Below, piece by piece: positions 45,816 through 57,227 of a stretch of 64,000 bases of DNA. Within the stretch, counting starts at the first letter, position 1. Each line of letters begins with the position of its first letter. The stretch lies in contig NW_024002876.1 of assembly GCF_014805625.2 (NCBI RefSeq), forward strand, positions 125,317-189,316, read 5' to 3'. The notes under the pieces were generated by a model. The model worked only from the letters and a program-made list of their open reading frames with translations, had not been told where the DNA came from and did not search any database. The position numbers and the translations under genes are program-made. The DNA comes from Glossina fuscipes. Taxonomy: Eukaryota; Arthropoda; Insecta; Diptera; Glossinidae.

Positions 45816-46705
45816 GCTTTAATGTCCCCAACCGCTTCTCTAGGCACTTTACCTTGGTTAAGCTTAGTCAATTTAAATATAATTATGAGCTGTTTAATCC
45901 GCTCAGAGTGGTTTGGAAGAACCTAAATGACGTCTACCACTTATTCTCGTTATCGGACTCTTTAAAGTCCATTAAAGCAACATTGCTTAATACGCACGAC
46001 TTACCTATGTCGTACTTGAACTAACTTTTAACCTTAAAAAGTTATTATGAGTCGAAAATTAATTGTTGTTAACTATTATTGGTTGCCAAGCTTATGCATG
46101 TTTGCGTTGGCTTAGGGCTTAACTTGCAATTTGGTCCTGTACAGGTTGTGGGCGTAGCTCTATGCTAGTTGTGTACAAGCTTTTTTTCTTTTTTTTTCTT
46201 CTTATTTGTTTTATTGCACTTACACTAAGTTTTAATATTAATTAATTTAAGATTTACTTTAGGAGTTAATTCAACTCGACTTTCAAAATTTTTAGTTGAG
46301 TTTCTTGTATAAGTGGAATAAATAAATAATCAACGTGTTCACCAGCAGCCAGACACAATTTACAACACGCTTTGATTCTTTGATTTTCTTTTTTGATATT
46401 CAATTCTTTGTTGTAAGTTAATGTACATTTTATAATTCTTCATTATTTTGTTGCAATTCCTTATATTATTTTTTTCTTTATTCAATGTTGACAGAACTTT
46501 TTAATGTTATTAATAATGACATTATGAATGAAATTACATTTATATCAATAAAATATGATAGCTCTATGTCTTCTAATTGACTAAACATGCATTATATGGT
46601 TTGCTTTTTTGAGAAGAATGCCATCGAAGTTGACTTCGGGATCTCCCATACCAAAAAATGGAGATCATTGATAGGGCAAAGTACAGGATGGCCCAGGGCA
46701 TTAAA

Positions 46706-46792
46706 TCACACCGCCCGGTAAGTAAATTTCGTCTGTCCACCTGCATTCATAACGGCACGTGTATTACTATAGTGTAATCGTCTGCGGAATGT
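46706..46792 (-). other. exon-like island B, strand uncertain
   Basis: Minus strand: acceptor TTTTTCCCACAG, then 28 codons TFRRRLHYSNTRAVMNAGGQ TKFTYRAV and TGA. It would follow island A (46993-47104) in phase. However, the + strand also has a strong donor (CCCG|GTAAGT at 46718) after an open stretch from about 46620. The minus strand past the stop has another open frame with MPWAILYFALSMISIFWYG. I cannot decide which, if any, is real. Confidence 0.3.
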
Positions 46793-46992
46793 CTGTGGGA
46801 AAAAGATAGAATGTTAATAGTGCAAATGTATATATCTGTAATAGATGTAATTATAATTGCGTAATCCCATCAGGCTGTATAGTAGTACGTATTCAAGATG
46901 GCATTCTATAGGTAATTAAAAGAAATCATTGTGACACTAATTCTGTAAAAAGTAATTGTGTTTCGAAAAAGGCGCAATGATATACAATATAC

Positions 46993-47104
46993 CTCGGCAA
47001 AGGCACCTCGCGAAAGCGAAAATGCTTTATCAAAATCAGCTACACGTAAATAGGTTGCCTCGTACCGTGTTGATCGCCGCCGTCCGACTAGTCTTTGAGG
47101 ACCC
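46993..47104 (-). other. exon-like island A, strand uncertain
   Basis: 112 bp that is distinctly more GC-rich than its flanks. Minus strand: acceptor AAACTTAG, 37 codons ending YLRVADFDKAFSLSRGAFAE, donor GAG|GTATAT. It joins in phase to 46706-46792. The + strand is also open over part of it (MLYQNQLHVNRLPRTVLIAA). I do not recognise the product; it may be the 3' end of a neighbouring gene. Confidence 0.35.
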
Positions 47105-47129
47105 CTAAGTTTAATTCCTCTCATATATA

Positions 47130-49200
47130 AAAAAAGCTCTTCCCATTTTTTATTCTTCTTCTTCTTTTTTTTATGCAGAATTTAATATAATAATATGTGT
47201 AAAAATTATCGTTTATGTAATTGTAATTATGTATATATGTATATATGTTAGTATGCATGTGCATATAAGGATTTTTATAAGAGTTAATTATTATACATAA
47301 ATCGTTTATCAATTTGATTTAATAATTATTACTAAATTTTCCTTTTTATATAACAGTAGTTAGTAAATAAATTAATAAAACCTATAAACTTGTGTTACTG
47401 CTTCATTTAACACCATCGAAAATGTGGTTGAAATGGAAATATTTCTTCTTTATTATTTAAAGGTGAAGGCTCCAAATGTGCATAAACGCCTCTTTAATTT
47501 CATTTAACATTCATTTACAAGAGAACCATTACGAATACTTTTGAAATTGTCTTCTAATACACAGCTTTTCTTTATATTGTTAATTTGAAATAGACAATAC
47601 TGCTGTGCTTGATATACGAGTAGTTTTGTTGTCGTGTATTAAACAAAACATGCACTAAAGCAAAATAAAGTAAAATTATTATATATCCACATTTTGTAAA
47701 ATAAATTTGCTTTATATTTTTTAATACATCATATATTGTATGCAGATGTTTTCTATACTATTTTTATATTTGTTGCTCTTATTTCGCTTATATAATTACT
47801 TCGGAAAATAGTCACATATACTGAATAAATTTTATTCTAGTTTCATTTAAATCTCTTAAAATAGTTCTAAAATAGTACAAAAAATATTAAGAAAATTTCA
47901 GAGTTTCTATTAACTTTAAAACAATTCTACGTATCTTCCTCTCCTGCTTAAATACACATCACGTGGAAGAAATCAATGTCAATTAGAGGTCAATGTGTCT
48001 CGATTACAAAAGAAAACTATGGCCCCCTCTAACATAATACTTTCTTCTTTATAAACATTTATTTTTTTAAATAATTGCACAAAATTATTACAATATTGAT
48101 TCGTTGATTCCATAAAAAGTCAAAAGAGAGGCAAACTAATTAAAGGTTTACAAATGAAGTTCCTTATAGCACAAAAAGAAACATTTACATAAAAATGAGG
48201 AAAACACGTGATACTTTTAAATAATCGCATATATGACATAACTTGTACTATTTAATTTTCTTTCCATTGGGTTTTCAATTTAAATATTTACAAAAAAAAA
48301 AATAAAAAATAGATGTTATGAATTTTATCAATTTCCCCTCAAGAATTGATAATTTACCCGTTTATTTTTCCACTTCTTCTTTTCTCAAACTTGCGTATTT
48401 ATTGACTTGGTTCTTCTTTAATGAACACAATTTAATTTATTTTTCAAAATTTTTATAATTTTGTTTCTTGAAGTCCGAACAGAAATTTTATAGTTTTTCG
48501 AATTTATCTCGAATCAAACTTTATAAACTTTATTTTCTTGACGGTTGTAAATCTTTCGCACGACCAAATTTTTTTATCTTTCTTCTTCCCAAAATATCGG
48601 AATATCCCAAACAAAAAACGTTTTCTCAAAATGTCGCTGCAGGATTAACAGCTATTTGAGGAGAAAAAAAAATATGGTTGCCAGACTCATGTTTGCTGCA
48701 CACTTAGCCAATAACCTTTTTCCTATGTATAAAACCAAGAGGGCTTTCCTTAGATATAAAAATGTCAATGATACCGCTTTTCTTTCGCGTTTATTCGTAT
48801 TTTTCCGAGCAGTAAAATACGATGTTATGTACACTTCTAACAAAATGGGTTCCTCGTTCGGGTTGGTTAGAAAAACTTGGTTTATTTTGCTGTAACTATT
48901 GAACTGATATTATACTTAGATCTACTTTTAAACAGAGGTGACTATGCCTTGATAAACAGGAAGAGAAGAAAAAGCTTGTCTCCGTGAAATGCATGAATAT
49001 TTTTTCACGAACTTATCCTGATGTAATTACAACAAAAAAAAGAAAGACACATCTGGAAACGTCTGAAGGGAACATTCATCAAAACTATCCGAATTCACCA
49101 AGATCCAACAATAGTTTGAAAGCGGGTGTATTATGTTTCGAATTCATACATCTAGAAAGAATGTCAATTTTCCACAACAAAACTGATATGTTTAACGTCT
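47130..49200. other. AT-rich intergenic DNA, no feature recognised
   Basis: Homopolymer-rich, short open frames without recognisable homology on either strand. Confidence 0.5.
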
Positions 49201-49214
49201 GCATCTGGTTTATT

Positions 49215-49620
49215 GCGTAAGCAGACGAGGCCTGCAGGGCTATCAAGTAATTCGCAAGTGATTTCTAGTACCCTCTAGTATGAACGATAGTCCTGTAAGA
49301 GAGAGGACCTATGCCAAGAGTGGACTGCCAGATGCGAATGTTTGGGTATGATCCAAAACTTCCGCTCTGGATAAAGTGTGGTCTATGATACACCCGTGAG
49401 TTTATGCGCCCGCATCAGTGGATAACCACCAGTAGTACGAGCCCTCCCAGTAGTGTCGCCCTCGGCAGTCAGGCCTCATATAACGTTTCTACTGAAGTAA
49501 CGTGCGGTACTACCACTCCAGGTTAGCTATGACACGTGTGGTATGTGTGGTGTTAGAGTGACTGCGCAACTTGACCCCCGGTGTATTACTTTGTAATGCT
49601 TTAGGGCTAAGAGACTAATC
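49215..49620. other. GC-rich block, probably transposon-derived, unassigned
   Basis: About 400 bp with balanced composition in strongly AT-rich surroundings and sharp edges. It has no long open frame. It resembles the untranslated leader or tail of a retroposon in composition but I could not match it to another part of this window. Confidence 0.4.
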
Positions 49621-49867
49621 TAATGTGAAGACTGCAGAAAAATAGGGAGAAAAAGAACAAAACAACTTTTTCAAAACCACAAAGCAGAAATAAACCAATA
49701 TCTTAAATATCTATTGGAAAAATAAATTGAAAAGTGCATAAAAAATCTATTGCAAAACAATTTGAAATTTACATCAAAAATTTGTTGCATAAATAAGATA
49801 GAATTACACGAAAATCTACTATCAGTTAACTAATATATCTCATCTTAAAATTTACTCTAAAATACAT

Positions 49868-50140
49868 TTACTTAAATGCAAAACAGTTGAAAATTTCGTT
49901 AAAATACACTCGAAATGGCTTAAAATCCGATATGACGGACTTAAATGAAATGTGCGGCAATCCATGCCTTAAATAAGAAGCAATCCAACTCATTAAATAA
50001 CGATGGAAACCCATTACAGAAAAGTTAAGAATTATAGCAGCAGTCGAACGCTTTGCCAAAATCAGTGTAGATCATATCGGCTTGAAGATAACGTAGATCG
50101 TCCTTTGATGAATACATATTGAGGAGGAGTTTTTAATTTC
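49868..50140 (-). pseudogene. reverse transcriptase fragment of a CR1/jockey-like element, minus strand
   Basis: Reading down the minus strand: QYVFIKGRST, then after an apparent deletion ADMIYTDFGKAFD (palm motif A with catalytic Asp), then in a shifted frame NFSVMGFHRYLMSWIASYL. The blocks are in the order found in the RT at 44.8-45.1 kb but the sequences differ, so it is another element. It lies head-to-head with the I-clade ORF1 that begins just after 50150. Confidence 0.7.
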
Positions 50141-50259
50141 TTCAACTGATGCATTAGCATTATATTAATAACAACATCACAAATTAGTCTTTTCGCTATA
50201 AAGAAGCTCTAGATGGCATAGCCTCATATATTGACGCAATGTGGATTCCTCGCGATGGT

Positions 50260-50640
50260 AAACTCAGGCGGTATTTATGCGCCGAGTTTAAAACATATAC
50301 CAGAAGAGGAAATAGTTCGCGAAATGAGTGATCAAGGTGTAACAAAATTTTATGAATTCACTAAATTAAACTTTTATTGAAAAACCTGCTCTCCTACAGG
50401 AAGCATCATTATCACTCTTCACCGTTTACTACAAGCCTTTGATGTTGCTTGGTACATGTGTAACCTGAAAGTCTACATCCCAAATCCCATAAGATACAAA
50501 AACTGCCAACGCCTGAGTTACAATATAAAAAGCTGCAATAACGCACCATCTTGTGCTAACTGTGTTGAAAGTTGTAACCGTAGCTTCTGCATAAATTGCA
50601 ATTATCAGCACTCGGCGTTAGATAAACAATGAACACGTTA
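50260..50640 (+). pseudogene. I-clade ORF1 (gag-like) with Cys knuckles
   Basis: Reads IYAPSLKHIPEEEIVREMSD and KFYEFTKL, then IIITLHR, AWYMCNLKVYIPNPIRYKNC and SCANCVESCNRSFCINCNYQ before a stop. Multiple CxxC blocks after an RRM-like region are characteristic of I-factor ORF1, an RNA-binding nucleocapsid. One stop and at least one frameshift. Confidence 0.72.
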
Positions 50641-51639
50641 CGTACAAGTGAGTCAAATTCCAAAAATTAAAACGGGAAATTAGTGTAGTATGGGCGAAGC
50701 GTGACGCTAGTATTAGGAAATAAGTCCGACTGTTTAAGGAACTAATAAAAGTAATACCTACGCTGATAACCCTGATGTAATATTCCCAATGACATATGCT
50801 GTAAAACCCCGATAATTTTGAAAAGTTCAAAATAACAACACATATCCTAAAGCCTAACTAACTAAATACCAAAGAATCATCCGCCCTCTACTCCATTCAA
50901 CCAAATACAAACTGTAATGAATCTTTCAATTAACCTTCAATTCCAAATTATTATTCCCATGTGCGCACTCGTTGCAATTCAAATGTACGCAACCACTTGA
51001 GGATCAGTTGCGAATCTTCTGGTCGTAAGAATAAATTATTTACGTAAAATTCCTATAGCGACATCTATGACAATACGATGATATGTCACCATAACTTACC
51101 TATCATTTCGTTTTCATGTCATTACAATTAAACAAAGTCTTTAAAATTCTATAATGGAACACTAAAAGACTTATTAATAATTTGGATTAACTCCGTATAT
51201 TTATAAGTGATTTTAACCCAACCTTTATATCCCTTCAACCATTCGATTGCAGAAGTTCTTTTAATTCTATTCAACCTAAATCGTATACCGAATACATCAT
51301 GAACGCTGATCAAAATTCATATTCAAAACAAGGAATTGGTTTTTCTGTAAAGTCCAATATCTCTCAGAAACGCATTAATTTAAACTTAAGCATATAGGCC
51401 ATAGTGAAACCAAAAACCTTAAACAAAAAATTTACAATGCTCTCGTTCTATATTCTACCTTCGCAGACGTTCGCTTTCCAAGAGCTTTATAACTTATTCT
51501 GCCTCTTTAATTATATGTGGCTGGAACATTATCTGGAGCTCAACAGGGAACAACAGCCGTGGTATTGTTTTCATTCAAAGCATTTGAAATGAGAAACTTT
51601 CAACTTATCACACATTTCCATGTGTTTATTTAACATATT

Positions 51640-51914
51640 GTTCTCCACTACTTCTTTCTGTGCTTTCCTGGTCTATTTCTGATGGTCTACCATATAGTGA
51701 TCACTTTCCAATTATAAGCGATTTTAATCTTCCAAATGCCTCTATTACTCTGACAAAACAAGTTAAATTCTTCTTAGGTAGAGCGGATCAGACTGCTTCA
51801 AAAATGTCGAGTCATTCGCGAATACCAAGCCTTTTAACGGGATGTGCAAACATGATTCTACTATCATGTGTATGTCCATTCGCAGAGTTGTTCGTCTCTC
51901 TATTCCTCAATTAA
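51640..51914 (+). pseudogene. I-clade ORF2: end of APE endonuclease
   Basis: Reads LSWSISDGLPYSDHFPIISD, the conserved terminal SDH block of APE endonucleases, followed by unaligned sequence. The start of this domain is near 51150, where WN.. is followed by several stops and the catalytic Glu is replaced. Confidence 0.65.
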
Positions 51915-52375
51915 GAAAACAAAATGGTCTTATTGCACTACTTTAGGTGTTGCCCTGACCATGATCATTTTTCATGATGTAAAAGGACCAATGGTCTATT
52001 CAGAAAGGAATTACGAAAAGAAAGGCCTCAATTTTGAATTTTTTGGAAAAGAATTCGCAGATACGCATTAATAAAAGCTGTCTGGAACTCAGTGGGACTT
52101 CACATTCGAATGAAATTTCAGCTATTTGCGCTCCTAACGGAACTTTAACTGACGCATATTAGATCTCTAGTTGTTTTGAAAAAATGTGATACGAATACTC
52201 CTCTGACAGCAACTTCTGCAGTGCTTTCATCGAAAATAAAAGAACTCCAATTTCTCTATCGAATGCTACTGACAGATGTGCCTTGTTACTGGAAAATTGT
52301 ACGTCTTGTATGCCAATTATCAGTGCTCTGTCTAATTCTAAAAAGAAATGACTTGACCTATATAATACGCTGTTT

Positions 52376-52714
52376 TTGACTGACCACATTCCCAACATGT
52401 GGAAACTGGCGAAAATTGTTCCAAGTCCAAAGTCTAAAAGTGTCTCCATGGCATCTGACCACCGTCCATTCTCTCTTCTATCTTGTTTTCCAAAGTTATT
52501 GGTGAAGATTATGGCATCTAGACTATCCAGATTTCTTCAATGGAAGAACCTGATTACAAAACAACAAGTACAGTTCAAGCGGAGTGGAGGATGCATCGAC
52601 ACTCTTTACTCTTTTTACTTTACAACGAAAACAATTTCTGAACCGAATCATGTAACAATTTCCTCAATTGAATTCGCAAAAGCATATGACAGGGTTAGGC
52701 TTCATGGCATTTAA
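52376..52714 (+). pseudogene. I-clade ORF2: reverse transcriptase N-terminal part
   Basis: NMWKLAKIVPSPK, then ASDHRPFSLLSCFPKLLVKI (fingers) and ITKQQVQFKRSGGCIDTL. SIEFAKAYDR follows: palm motif A, with Glu where the catalytic Asp is usual. A stop follows and the YADD block is absent. Confidence 0.8.
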
Positions 52715-53415
52715 GCCTCATGAAATCATGGAATGTTGGACCCAAGTTTTTGAAGTAGATCATACCATTCCTGGTTCATCGGCAGTTTAAAGTGTGTATT
52801 AAAATTTATTCGAAATCCTTCGACTTCCAGATGGAGCACAATCAACAAAAAATAAGGAATATCATCAAACATGTGGATACTAAGTCATAGTGGTTTATTT
52901 GAAAATGTGCAAGCTAATCGAGCGGCAAAGTCTGCTGCTTCTGTGCCTCTAATTATGGATGACGTCGTAAAGAAGTTGGATCATCAAAGATACATTGGAA
53001 GACAATTTAAAAAGAAAACCACTCCTCTACTAATCCTCAATTAATTTCAGCATTGTATCCAGCAAATATTGTTGGATAAATGTTCTTCTCCGATTTGCAA
53101 TTATGGACGAATTCTCACAATAAAGCACATTCTTTGTGATTGCCTTCATTTTTCCTTATCAATATTACTTCATTTAGAACAAATAGTTCTATGGACATCC
53201 TGAAATCAGCTACACAACGCGATATCAATACAATATATGATAATGCTTTATTAAACTTACTAGGCTTAATATCTACTTTTGTTTTCTAAAATACAGCCGT
53301 TAGCCTACGTTGCTACTCCTCAATAGTTTTCGTTTAAAAATTTATTTCGTTAGTCTGCAAAATTGTAATTATAATAATAATATTTTTTAACATTACTTAT
53401 CCTCTTGTGAAATAG

Positions 53416-53619
53416 GTACGCCGAGGTATAAAGCAAGAATTGTTTTACATGGACAGCAAACATGGACGTAAAATTTATGAAGTAACTGGTCCAGCTTGTA
53501 CCCAACAACAATACATAATAAAATCAGAGCCTTTCCAGAAGAGGAATATTAGCTTTATGCAAGTCCAACGTGGTGTGATATTAACGCATTCCACTGTTGG
53601 ATCCTATACAAAATGAAAG
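53416..53619 (+). other. unidentified open segment after an acceptor-like site
   Basis: After GTGAAATAG the frame reads VRRGIKQELFYMDSKHGRKI, then YEVTGPACTQQQY, and continues to TGA for about 67 codons. A second open piece ends at a strong donor ACG|GTAAGT near 53850. The residues look protein-like but I recognise no family. Could be exons of an unknown gene or of another transposon. Confidence 0.25.
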
Positions 53620-53869
53620 GAGACTTCTGGGGTTGGATGATATACATACTTAGGATTTACAAAACGCTGGACAATTACCTCATCGCAGTTACAAAACATG
53701 AAATATGGACTTCTGTTATTACTGTTTATAACACTATTTAATTGATACGAAGATACAAAGATAGATACCGTCAAAGAACATGTCGATGTGGTTTTTCAAG
53801 CAAGACGGAACAAGCCTTTTACCACCTCCGCGAATTTGCCAAGACGGTAAGTTGATATAATATTAATAT

Positions 53870-55400
53870 AATATTATAATAAATAATATTTTAGTTGCTT
53901 TGATGATTTTGCTTTTAATTCCTGTGTTTATGTGGATTATGTATCCAGTCTTTTTATTGAAGTAAGCTGGTCACCTGAAACAATAATGATGAAAAAAGAA
54001 TTAAAATTGGAGACGAAGTGGTTAATCCCCTTGTTAATTTGCATACATACATCACCAATGAATTAGGATATTACCCGGCAGCGAGGGCATAAGTTTTTTT
54101 TGGCATAGTTTTTTTTTGCCTAATGGTCTTGAATATAAATATTACGCAATATACAATCAGATATTATGGTTGTAGGTTTCTGTTTCGTTGCTTTATTTAT
54201 CTTTATGATTGCAATTACTCTTACGTTAATTGTACTCTCGCGACTGGTTCACCAAAGTTAATGTATTTTTCTTGATTACTGGGCACGGGTATTCAGTTTT
54301 TTTTTGATAGATCACTTTCGTTTAACCAAATTGTGGGGAAGATGCTAAAGTTTGGTTTTTGTTGGACAGAGCGATGAATGACGGAAATTCGGAAAAAGGT
54401 ATGAGATCTGATTGAAGTACCTATTTTTCAAATTTTCCTGGCAATAGATAAGATTTCTGGGATATCTTATTTAGCATGACAATGCAAAAAGGTCAAAAAA
54501 CAAGGACAAGAAAAGTTCGCTGGCGGTTTTTATTTTTGATCAACAGGTATTGTTAATATGATTTTTCTTGCGGTACGTTATTGAAATTATCAAAATTAAA
54601 ACCATTCCATAACCGTTTAAAATTGAATATTGTTCTATTTTGGGTGTAATTTGACAGACAGGGAGGCCACTTTATAAAATACTACTTCAAATACTTTTTT
54701 GCTTTAACGAAATCCGGGGGGTCGCATATAAGCAAGCGACTATGAAGTAGGCGACAATTGCCAAGTGAATCTAACCATGCTGTTAAATTTGCCAGCGATT
54801 TTCGACAAAATTTACGTCAAGTCTGACGACAATAATATGGCTATTGGCGGAAACAACTTTGCATTAGTATTAAGTGTAAACCAAGCAAGGTTACAAATCT
54901 CTTTTGTGGGGTTTCGTTGGCTCTTAGAAAATCATTATTATTTTATTTTATAAATCGTCAATGCAAAAATTTAAAAAAATTTATAAAAATTGTAGTACTC
55001 AAAATTAAATTTGCGAATTATAAAAAAAAAAACATAAATGTGGCAGAAGTAATGTGAGGGCTATTGTTTGCCCAAAACCTGGTGCTGGGGTAGCTCAGCG
55101 GCTCCAGGTTTTTTACTCACAAGAAATTTCTTTAAAGTTTTGGTAAAAAAGAAATTACATTTCAAGATTTCTTTTATATTCTTTTTTAAATTCACAATTT
55201 TCCTTTCCTATATCAAAGAGGAGTTCGTTTTCTCCATTTCCATTTTCAATTTTCCCCTTTTCTACTTCACACATAAGTTTACTTTTCTTAATCTCAAGAC
55301 GTAGCGCCACCATCATTTTAACCGCGCCAACCGGACCGATACGCCCACTCCTTTAACTCACCCTGCGACCAACTCCCCTCTCACTTACTTCACTTTAACT
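53870..55400. other. intergenic DNA, hairpin at 55074-55112 only
   Basis: No gene recognised. A frame at 54765-54953 has no homology I know. The hairpin has a 9-bp perfect stem AAAACCTGG / CCAGGTTTT with an inner GCTG/CAGC stem. Confidence 0.5.
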
Positions 55401-55404
55401 TGCA

Positions 55405-55585
55405 AACTTGACTAAACCTCGGTTTAAGCTAACTATTCTAATTTCTCTTTACTTATCTTCTCTTTGCTGTAATTTTAACTTTCTTAGCCTAACTTACTCT
55501 AGTCCCGATAAACTTGACTAAACCTCGGCTTAAGCTAACTATTCTAATTCCTCTTTGATGTAATTCTAACTCCTTTAGTCTAACT
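55405..55585 (+). repeat. about 105-bp direct repeat, two adjacent copies
   Basis: AACTTGACTAAACCTCGG followed by TTAAGCTAACTATTCTAATT occurs from about 55405 and again from about 55511. The second copy lacks about 15 bp. It lies at the 3' side of the Gln-rich minus-strand relic. Confidence 0.85.
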
Positions 55586-57068
55586 TTTAGTTGTAAGCTT
55601 TGGATTCAAGTCATCCGCAGCCGTCACTTTCTCTTCGGGAGGAAATTTCGGATCCCTTATAAGACATTCATTGACCATATTATTAGTTACGTATTCTAAT
55701 GTTTTTCGTCGTTGCTGTTGCCGTTCAGAAACTTTATTTATGGCCGTTTCTATCACGTTAGTGATTTCGTAAGCTAACGGTGGGGGTGGTACAGGTAGCG
55801 CATGCCTTATAAAGTTCGCTTGGAGTGATGGTTGATTATGCAAAGCAGATTGCTGTTGCAATAGATTAGTATTACTGTTGATATTTCCCTTCATACCGCT
55901 CGGTATAGGTGAATGTGAAGACTTTGTTTGACTTCTGCTCCATAAGAAATTTTGCTTTCATTAGCAGTGACTTTTATGTTTCCTGCTGTTTCATTTTGTA
56001 CAACCGCCATTGTTGGAGGTATACGTTATGTCAGATGCCCTGTTCCAACCGATGAGTAGCCGTTGAAGTTGTTGTTTGCATTTTGCTGTGCTATCGCCTT
56101 TGCTGCATGGGCATCACCCAATTAGTTGGGATGGTAGTTATTGTCGTTGTTGAATTCATTGTATTGTTGTTGTAATGTGTTATTGTTATGATTGTTTTAT
56201 TGTTGGGTATTGATCTCTGTTGGTACTTGCTTTTGTTGTTGTTGCTGCTGCTGTTATTTAACATTGTTACTAAAACTGCAATGCGATATTTGTTGGGGTA
56301 CGTAGTCGATGCTGATTTTCGTTATTGCTGTGCCCAGGATAGTACTGCGCTTGTTTCTGATGAGCAAAAGATACTGTGATTTGTTGCTGTTGTTGTGGTG
56401 TCGCACGTGATGTTGCTATGGTGACTTGCTGTTGAGGCAAACTTGATTCCAAGATGGGTGCCGTGCCATCGGGCATGGCATCTGCCTTTTGTTGACGGAA
56501 AATTGTATCCGCACTCGTGTACCTGTGGCTTTCCGGCATAGGAATGTTGGATCGTTAGCCAGTTAGTACGGGTCGAGTATCAACAGTGGTCACTGTAGGG
56601 CTCGCAATTTGTTGACCTGACCCTGGTGGCGGATGAAGACTTGTAATGGGCGTTGCTTTTTCGAAACCGATCGGTAGGTTGTCATTCGGGCGCGTGTGAC
56701 TTGGTCTGGTAGGCTGCTAGGGACCACCACTTTAGCAGGTTGACTGCTTGAATTTGATCACTGTTGCTGGTCTCGTAAGCCGCTGCAGGCCCCAACTTTA
56801 CCAGATTACCTGGTTCGCTGTGGCTGGTCTCGTAGGCCGCTGAGGACCCCGACTCTACTGGATGTGCTTTGGAGTAAGAGGCATTGCGCCGTTGACTTCG
56901 CTGAGGACGACTGGTTTTAGGCTCGTGGGATGCATTCATATCCTTGCATGTTTCGTTGTATGGCAAGCGTTGATTTCGGTGTGTTTGAGGACTCTGCTTC
57001 GTGCTGCGCAGAGGAGCTTCTAGGATAGTTTCGGTGGGAAGTGGATTGCCGCTATTAACTTTCGGCAC
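55580..57068 (-). pseudogene. broken Gln/Asn-rich protein-coding sequence, unidentified
   Basis: Three minus-strand open pieces lie in order: 57068-56682, 56539-56270 (extended upstream through PPPGSGQQIASPTVTTVDTR and one stop) and 55894-55580. Frameshifts and stops between them still leave protein-like text (QQQQQQQKQVPTEINTQQ; KAIAQQNANNNFNGYSSVGT). The last piece has a well-formed segment YEITNVIETAINKVSERQQQ, then RKTLEYVTNNMVNECLIRD. Three imperfect AAYETS repeats occur in the first piece. It may be a decayed gene, a processed copy of one, or a Gln-rich retroelement gag; I cannot name it. Confidence 0.5.
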
Positions 57069-57227
57069 GAAAGAAGGGCATTGCGTTGGTATATATATAT
57101 ATCTGGCAACTCTGCGTGCGTCTTGTAGTCGCGTTTTTATTCTGTCAACAAATATTTCAATTTTTGTAGTGTATTTCTTAGCTTTTTTGCTTTATTCGTG
57201 TTTAAATTTAAAAAATTCTCTAAAAGA

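Larger units (their letters stand above)
41075..46330 (+). mobile_element. non-LTR retrotransposon (CR1/jockey-like), near full length, decayed
   Basis: Order: a 5' leader (41075-41380) similar to 57228-57510; a PHD-like finger start of ORF1 (41381-41540); a 0.9-kb foreign insertion (41550-42449); the rest of ORF1 (42450-43346); APE endonuclease (43382-44065); reverse transcriptase fragments (about 44590-45815); a 3' region ending in AATAAATAAATAA (46317-46329). No RNase H was seen. A PHD-type ORF1 plus APE-RT ORF2 without RNase H fits the CR1/jockey group. Several frameshifts and stops make it inactive. Confidence 0.85.
50150..53400 (+). mobile_element. I-clade non-LTR retrotransposon copy B, decayed
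   Basis: Order: ORF1 with CCHC-like knuckles (50260-50640), APE start (about 51150-51300), APE end with YSDHFPI (51690-51712), RT (52376-52714), a junction to an RNase H-like part (about 52830-52930), and a 3' end with TTATAATAATAATA (about 53368-53385). Gag with knuckles, APE, RT, RNase H and a TAA tail are together the I-clade layout. Many stops and frameshifts. It shares its 3' end (CCTACGTTGCTA) with copy A at 34.05 kb. Confidence 0.78.

Noticed and set aside
56188..56379. Leu-rich + strand frame that looks like a membrane segment
   Set aside because: It is the complement of the polyQ-coding CAG/CAA run on the minus strand.
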